DNA of 64,000 bases, taken from Monarcha castaneiventris obscurior (taxonomy: Eukaryota; Chordata; Aves; Passeriformes; Monarchidae). Positions 57,901-64,000 of this stretch are shown piece by piece. The notes beneath the pieces are model-generated. The model worked only from the letters and a program-made list of their open reading frames with translations, was not told where the DNA came from and ran no database searches. Each line of letters begins with the position of its first letter. The stretch's first letter is position 1. The stretch spans positions 19,068,501-19,132,500 of the forward strand of contig JAMPIT010000886.1 in the NCBI GenBank assembly GCA_026261815.1. Reading direction: 5' to 3'. The translations under genes and the position numbers were made by a program.

Positions 57901-58725
57901 CATCCTATAAGCATGACTGGGATTTGTATGGACAGAGTCTGCCAATGCCCCTTTAAGCTGACAGGCATCTGATGAAATACAGAAGCAGAAAACTGGAGCC
58001 CAGAGGGAGCCAGTGTCTCCTGGAGCTCCTTCTTCCCAGTACCCTGCAAGTTTAGGCAAGAACCCACAGACTGCTTTCCACAGTGAGCTGAGAAGAAACC
58101 CTGACAAATGTGTTAATGACAGCAAGAATCTCTATCATCTGTTAGATGGGGAAAACCAGTGAGGCCCCGTGGAGAACTCTCTCTCTCTGTCCACTTGCTG
58201 TAAGGTCCACTTACCACAGGCCACTGGCAAAAGTCAGCATCACCCTCCTCTGGCTTCCTCTTACAGTCCATTCTTCCCTTGTTTGAGCAGTGGCCCCACA
58301 TCTTAGTTGCCTGCATCTGGGCCAAGGGATGCTGAAAAGTTTCAGGGCATCACTCTATCCCCAGCAATGTCACAGAGTCACCCGAGTGCTGCTTTTAGGT
58401 TGGTCAGAGCAAAATCACACCGGTGTGATCCTGGCAGGATCAGTGGAGCCTCACAGAGGGTGAGTCCTGCCTGCCCAGCCCCTCTCCAGCACCTGATTCT
58501 GCACGCAAAGAACATGAAGATCTTTTTTTCTCCATCTCCCCATTTCATTCCTGTCCATTTTTCATTTCTCCCATTCCTTATTCCTGAACACATGGGTGCA
58601 GCTCTGCTTGTAGAAATCCCGTGGAGTTATTCCTCCTGCATCCCAAGGTAGTTCAGTAGAGATGGGGATCCCCTGATTTCTCACCTTGCACCCTTTCCAA
58701 GAAGCTATCTCATGGCACTTCAGGA
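54933..58725. other. Non-coding, no gene seen
   Basis: A long stretch of unique DNA, AT-rich at 55170-55400. 57440-57470 ('ctgctccatgcctctgtttc') faintly recalls a MIR end. Frames up to 165 codons (56698-57195, minus) are unrecognised. No gene is supported. Confidence 0.5.
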
Positions 58726-58729
58726 AGTG

Positions 58730-59070
58730 GGATTATTTGATGTTTATTAATTTATTAAAGGGAAAGAAGAGGGTGGAAATTGTAATGAAAGGGACAACCA
58801 GCAAGATGGCAAGGAAGAGAGGTTAAAAATGAAATCATCATCTAATTGGCCTGCAGTGAATTATTCACATGTATAATCTTTTAAAAAAAAAATTCAGCAC
58901 AAGGCAATGCAAGTAAATGCTGTTCATGTTTAAAAGTCATTTCCATAAGTAAGTGCAATTTCTCTACTGTTTGCCCCTGTTTAATGAAGTGAAATCTTGT
59001 TTGCATTCCTCCCAATTTCCCAACGAAAGGCGCCCAAGCGTTTGCACCAAAATTACTTGGCCCAAATTAA
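58730..59070. promoter_or_regulatory. Possible conserved non-coding element
   Basis: AT-rich unique block ('gatgtttattaatttattaa', 'catcatctaattggcctgca', 'gtgaattattcacatg', an almost perfect palindrome) with CpGs in AT context near 59020-59043 (caacgaaaggcgcccaagcg). Tentative. Confidence 0.35.
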
Positions 59071-59159
59071 AACCCTCCAACATTTCAAAAAAAAAAGAGG
59101 AAAGGGGGGAAAAATCTGACTTATTTTTAAAATGCCTTAAGTGCATCCCAGCATCCTAA

Positions 59160-59480
59160 TTTATTTTTAGACACTGGTTATTAAGAGTAGTAGTAAGTTT
59201 CCCCTTCTCTCTCGCTCTCTCTCTTATTTAAATGAACTTAATGGCAATAGATGCAAATGTCTGGAAGAGGAAAATAGTTAACATTTATTTATTCTTACTG
59301 TTGTCTCTTCCCTGGCTGGTGTCATTAGAACAGTTCGTTGCATCCCATTCGCTCCCATTAGCTCTGCTATCAGAGCCACCCAGCACGACTCCAGCACGGC
59401 TCGAAGTGCTTTCTGCGGCCCACATAGGGACTACATCATCATCTCTGAGGCACTGGCTTAATGACAAGAAAAAAAATCGG
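59160..59480. promoter_or_regulatory. Candidate conserved non-coding element
   Basis: AT-leaning island with an octamer ATGCAAAT (59251-59258), GGTTATTAAG and GTTAACATTTATTTA motifs, grading into CpG-bearing sequence (agttcgttgc, attcgctcc, gcacgactc, ctcgaagtg). A small (CT)n lies at 59208-59224. The 109-codon frame at 59232-59561 is not recognised. Confidence 0.38.
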
Positions 59481-59529
59481 AATATATTGCACAGCGTTCT
59501 GGGGAAACAACAACAAAAACCACTGCTGC

Positions 59530-59825
59530 CGTTGCTGCCACCCAATGCCATGTCCCCTTGACCCGGGGCGTGCGTCCTGCTTCAGCCGGGCAGGGACAGA
59601 CAGACGGACCGGCTGCGGTGCCAGGGCAGGCATCCCTTTGCAATTCATTGATCCGGGCAATGTGCAGAGAAATACGCCAACAGGGACCTGGAGTGCTTGG
59701 AAACGCGCTCGGGAGGACCCAGCGAGACTGGAATGGGTTCAAACAGCTGCTCGTCGCCAGCAGAATCATCACCCCCCAAAGCAGGGCTGCCAGCCGGCTG
59801 ACTCCGGGCTCCCCGGTGTGGGCAG
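59530..59825. promoter_or_regulatory. Second CpG-rich patch
   Basis: By hand count about nineteen CpGs in roughly 300 bp (for example cccggggcgtgcgtc, gacggaccggctgcgg, aacgcgctcggg, ctcgtcgcc), compared with one CpG per many tens of bases elsewhere. It directly follows an AT-rich conserved-looking block. It may be a small CpG island or orphan promoter. Frames on both strands (59461-59997 plus, 59458-59907 minus) are open simply because stops are rare in GC-rich DNA. Confidence 0.45.
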
Positions 59826-60370
59826 GGGCTGCCAGCCAAGGCTGGTGGTGGGATGGAGGGTTTGCAGCCCCTTGCTGAATGAACCCTCCTTTCCTCCAGT
59901 GCCCCACTGCTCCCTTCAGGAGCGTTTCCTAAAGCAAACCAGAGCAGCTCACACGTGTGAGCAACCACGTATCTCAGGGTGGCGTGGCTGGAGCTGACAG
60001 CTCAGGTCCCCCTGCACACGTTGTCCCAGCCACTGGCCACTGCTGCAGAGACAAGCGACTTTGCTCTAATCCTCCCTAAGGGAGCAGGGGCTGAGGGCCA
60101 GCGCTGGCAGGTGACAGCCCAGGGAGGCAGGTGCCCCAGTGCCCAGGAGAAATGGCCAAAATCCACCCTCCCCCTGAGCAATGGTGTCCTTTCGGACTCT
60201 CTGAATGTGCAGGTGGACCTGGCCCACACCAGAGGGACAAAATCCCTTTGCAAGCAAGAGGAGCACAACAGGTCGCTCACCCAGAGCAACAGCAGGTTTT
60301 GAGGTCTTCTGAGCCCTTCAGCCCTCAGGCGACACACAGGTGAGGGTGGTGGCAAGTGTCAGAGAGGGAG
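59826..60370. other. GC-rich non-coding, no gene seen
   Basis: GC-moderate DNA with overlapping motif-free frames on both strands. No supported exon. Confidence 0.45.
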
Positions 60371-60720
60371 ACCAGGGCCCGCTGACAGCTCCGGCTGACA
60401 AAGCAGCATTTGGGAGGAAGGACATCAGCATCTGCAGCGCTGACACATAAAAGAGAGGCGGAGGCTGTTGCAGGCGGGGACGGAGCCGTGTGAAGGGCCC
60501 TCCCCCTCCGTAAAGTTGACATTGTCTCCCGTGATAACTTTTCTGCTGAGGTAGGAGACACTTTACTGCAGAGTTGCACACAGCAAGTAGCTTCCCTCCC
60601 CCCCGCCCCTTCCCATCCTCTCCCTCTCTCTCCCTCTCCAGCATCATTTACATCCTTAATTAGCTGTAATTCTGCAGTGCTCATTAGGGAAGGACTGGAA
60701 AATATCAAGGAGCCCACAAG
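60371..60720. promoter_or_regulatory. Candidate conserved non-coding element
   Basis: Starts with CpG-bearing sequence (gacagctccggctgac, ggcggaggc, ggacggagccgtg, ctcccgtgataac). A C/T-rich run (60585-60640) and an AT island 'ttacatccttaattagctgt' with TAATTA at 60657-60662 follow. Repeat-free. Inference only. Confidence 0.38.
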
Positions 60721-61625
60721 CAGGGGGCTTTAGGGGAGAGGGAGGAAGAGGGGGATGCAGGCGTCAGCCTGAGAGGGGATACCCAAGGCTGGATGGTGGA
60801 GCCTGAAGCCAGGAGCTACTTGCTTAATTCAAGTGGGATGGTTACACTAGTGTAATTTGGGAGTGCTGATCCAGTGATGGGGTTAAAGGGGCCATGCTGT
60901 CCCACCTAGAAAGGCAGAAGACCTATCCAGAGAATAACAGCATCTCACCAAGAGGACTTGCTCTTACCTCCTTGCTCACAGGTGATACCTCTCTGCTGGG
61001 TTATCCAGTGTCCCACACTTCTAAAGCCAACATACAGGAGCAGGAATAGGGCAACATTCCACTCCAATGCAGACAGCTACACAAACCTGTCCTTTCCTGC
61101 AACCTCATCAGGAATTATCTAGCAAGGAGATTTTCCTGGAAAATTACAGCTGACAGAGCTAAAGAACTTTTGCCAGGTGTGTGGCTGCACTGCAAACTTT
61201 CAGTCAGATGAAGAAAGACACAAAAATGATCCAGAAGAAAATCTGAATGAGCTGTTAATTGTTTCTTAAAGGAATACTGTCTTGATTTAAAACAAGGAGG
61301 CAGTAAGCACTTTGAATTTGACTTCAATGACCAAAAATAATTTAAAAACAAAAACCAAAAAACCACACTGAGAAACTAGGGCTCAAAATTATAGCCAAAC
61401 TTTGCATTCCAGGTTATTGAACAAAATATGCCCTTCAACCCCAAACTGGAAAACATTGCAAAGTTTTATTATTGCTCCAGATATGTGATATAATTAATTT
61501 GGGGAGCAGCAGCAGACCCAGGCAGTTCTAATCTGGAATCCCTTTTGCTCAGGAGTATATTCACAGAGAGAGAATCAAGGCCTCCCTCTTCACAGTCTCA
61601 AGAGACCTTCCCAAGACCATTAGGG
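60721..61625. other. Non-coding, no gene seen
   Basis: Unique DNA, AT-rich from 61250 to 61500. No exon or repeat is recognised. Confidence 0.5.
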
Positions 61626-61629
61626 AGGT

Positions 61630-61772
61630 ACTGTTGTCTCCTTTAGCTGGAGAACAGCTAAAGTAAGTGAATGAGGCAAGGACATAAAGAAAATCTGTGG
61701 CAGAGCCAGGCAGTGACCCCAGATTTCCTGCTAGTTCCCTTCGAATCACTAGTTACAAGCCATCCTTCCTTG
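61630..61772 (+). mobile_element. MIR-type SINE
   Basis: 'actgttgtctcctttagctg', then 'aaaatctgtggcagagccag', 'gcagtgaccccagatttcct', and finally 'cgaatcactagttacaagcc', match the 3' half of an old MIR-like element. The family equivalents are 'aatctgtggcagagc', 'aacccagatttcctg' and 'ccactagaccacgctgcc'. Collinear over about 140 bp. Confidence 0.68.
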
Positions 61773-61874
61773 TGGTGCAGCATTTGTATGACCACTTGCA
61801 CTTGCAGTTGCAGTTCTGGGCACACACCTCACTGGGTTTTAATTCACTGCTGCACTGTATCTTTGCTTAAGGTA

Positions 61875-62203
61875 AGATCATAGAATATTTTGGGTTGGGA
61901 GGAACCTTAAAGATCATCTTGTTCCAACCCCCCACCATGGGCAGGGACACCTTCCACTAGACCAGGTTGCTCAGGGCTCCATCCAACTTGGGATGAGCCA
62001 TCCACAACTTCTCTGGACAATCTGTTCCAGAGTCTTACCATCCTCACAGTAAAGAATTTTTTCCTGCTATCTAATCCAAACCTGACCTCTTTTGGTATGA
62101 AGCCATTCCCCTTTGTCCTACCACTACATGCTCTTGTAAAGAGTAAAGTCTGTCTCCAGCTTCCCTGTTGGTGCTTTTAGGTACTGGAAGGTGCTATAAG
62201 GAT
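61875..62203 (-). mobile_element. CR1 LINE 3' end, antisense
   Basis: Read on the + strand this is the reverse complement of a CR1 terminus. It opens tcatagaatattttgggttg, then 'aaagatcatcttgttccaac', 'catgggcagggacaccttcc', 'actagaccaggttgctcagg', 'cttctctggacaatctgttc', 'agccattcccctttgtccta' and 'actggaaggtgctataagg'. About 330 bp remain, so it is 5'-truncated at about 62203. Divergence is low to moderate, suggesting a younger insertion than the 48.96-kb tail. No ORF. Confidence 0.95.
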
Positions 62204-64000
62204 ATGCATGTAAAAGTCTATCTGGGAACTCAATGAAGTTGATGAGGATGGTCTTTGGAAGTCTATCCCCCTACTTTTCACAGGCCAGCCATAATATGAA
62301 CCTAGAGGTTGAGCTGTGCTGGTGTTTCCCACCAAAGTCAAAATGACCACCAGTGCATGTGGGATTATTTACAAATATGTGGGCATGTGCACAAATGGGC
62401 ACTTGCACTTTGAAGTATCTTCCTCTTTAATCAGAAACTTCTAATTTCTCCTAGTGTTTAGATAAAACTTGCCGTAACAGATAATCAGAATAAGCAAACA
62501 TGCCAGAACAAGTGAAGAGAAAACCCCAGTGAAGTACAACTTTATAGAAATGCCTCTGACCTTTGCAAAACAGCATTTCAGGGATTCATATCATTGGCTC
62601 TGAGGTTTAACACATGATAACTCCCTTTCCACTTTGCCAAAACAGCTTATTTACATCATTCAAGCAAAGAGAAATCTGGCCCATCTTTCTATATTAACAT
62701 ATGGCTTTTCCTGTAGTGTTTGGTACATAGATTTCTAAGGTCTTTGTAAAGTACATAAAACTTCCAGCTCCACTCTATTTGGGTTTCAAAGAAGCAGCAG
62801 TGGACCAGAGTCTCCCTGGATCTCATAATAATGCTTTAAAGAGCATCTTCTCGGCACTTCAAAGGGACTATTTAGTCAGTTTTCAATAACAAATTGACAG
62901 TGACAACTGGCAGAACAAATTTTATCCATTACCACTCTAATATTTGGGAATAAACAAGATAAGGAAAATAAAATGCTAGATCCACATGCCTATTAGAGAA
63001 ATTCAGCTGGAATAAGAAAAGATGCCTCCCCATTTCCTGGCTGTAGAAGACAGTTTGTTTAAACCTGTGTGCGGCCTTGCTGTGCCCATGTGACATGGGC
63101 AACTGGCAGGATTCCACAGAGGGTAAACATCTGCTCCCAGCCATCCACAGAGGAGTGTGGAAGTGGAAAGAGCCACTTGTATTTCTTGTGTAGCTCACAA
63201 CTGCGAAGGGCAGCTCCTGGGCAATAGCTCACGCTTGCGTGAAGCCCCCTGCACTCTCCTGCTCACAGCAGTCAGTGATTTCCTTCAAAATGGCTCAAAA
63301 GTGTCTTTTGTAAATTGCCCGTTAGTGAGTACTTTGATACCTAGAGTACCAATGAATGGTGTCATTCCCACAACCTACTTACCATCATTACATTTTCCTC
63401 TGCTGTACTTCATCCTTCCACCAGAAAGCCTCGAGGAGCAGCAGGCATCTGCCTTTTACCTTGCAGCAGTAGTCAGGAAACCTGAGCTCAGACAGAATCT
63501 GGGATGAAAGGATGCTAAGCAAATGTCTAGAGAAACAGGTAAAGTATGAATTACAGATATGATATTCAAATATAAGCTGCCTTTCCCATGGTTTGGTGTC
63601 AGAGCTAGCTGTACAGAGGATGAACCCAAAGCATAAAGTTGTGTTTTACATGACTCAGAATTGTAAGCAAACCTGCACCAGGGATGGACAGCCCTGTATG
63701 AGCAAACAGAAACAAGAAAAGAGGAACATATTGACATGCACAGAGGCATGGTGTGTGTGGATAGGCACGTGGGCATTAAACTACATATGCGTATGCTTAT
63801 TTGCATGTTCATGAGTGTGTTGGGGTGTGCCTGGCTCTGCCCATAACCGTGGGCACGTGCCAGGAGGGGAAGGGCTACTCCCCAGGCTGCACAGCAGATA
63901 ACTGTGGGTAAGAGTTTGTGGACAGCTACTGAATAGCTTGAGGCATCTGCTGTAAGGGCTTTTTTCCAGTACAGAGTATTTTCCCCCACTAATGAAACCA
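62204..64000. other. Non-coding, no gene seen
   Basis: AT-leaning unique DNA. TG-rich patches lie at 62365-62400 and 63750-63830, and an octamer ATTTGCAT at 63799-63806. Frames up to 177 codons (63456-63989, minus) are unrecognised. Confidence 0.5.

Noticed and set aside
59458..59997. 178-codon plus and 149-codon minus frames
   Set aside because: They lie over the CpG-rich patch, where stops are scarce; no family resemblance.
1..64000. CRISPR arrays, bacterial operons, insertion sequences, tRNA or rRNA genes, endogenous retrovirus LTRs
   Set aside because: Looked for on both strands; no spaced direct-repeat array, no clover-leaf with conserved A/B boxes, no rRNA core, and no paired LTRs or retroviral gag/pol motifs were recognisable.

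Overview
This is vertebrate nuclear DNA, almost certainly from a bird. The clearest evidence is two well-preserved CR1 LINE copies, one with a reverse-transcriptase fragment, plus two older CR1 3' tails that end in the degenerate octamer-like tail typical of birds and other sauropsids. Old repeats are sparse and decayed: CORE/MIR-type SINE remnants and palindromic MITE-like elements. There is no bacterial gene organisation, no operon structure and no mammalian repeat such as Alu or L1.

I find no protein-coding gene I can stand behind. The longest open frames are under 200 codons, lie in GC-rich or low-complexity stretches, and none resembles a known protein family. The only recognisable coding remnant is a broken CR1 reverse-transcriptase fragment near 36.6-37.0 kb. 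The window therefore reads as a gene desert or a very long intron.

Layout. 0-10 kb: an exact tandem duplication (350-381), a G-run cluster, a GA tract, TG-rich DNA with a Z-DNA-prone run, three conserved-looking AT-rich blocks, an old CR1 tail (7.2 kb) and an ancient SINE with an ATT microsatellite (8.5 kb). 10-30 kb: mostly featureless mixed DNA, with conserved-looking islands at 13.4, 15.6, 19.2 and 29.2 kb. 30-41 kb: islands at 30.3, 32.0, 33.5 (paired octamers) and 35.4 kb, the composite CR1 (36.56-37.32 kb), a good MIR-type SINE (38.2 kb) and a CpG-rich island (40.1-40.75 kb). 41-50 kb: a 189-bp palindromic element (42.0 kb), a palindrome-derived fragment (43.3 kb), an AT-rich island (45.5 kb), and a nested pair of a palindromic MITE and a CR1 tail (48.8-49.0 kb). 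50-64 kb: octamer direct repeats (53.86 kb), a second CpG-rich patch (59.5-59.8 kb), AT-rich islands around it, and a minus-strand CR1 (61.9-62.2 kb).

Many short islands of AT-rich, homeodomain- and octamer-motif-dense unique sequence are separated by bland DNA. This pattern resembles the long-range enhancer landscape around a developmental transcription-factor gene. That is inference from composition only; no alignment could be run, and I do not name the locus.
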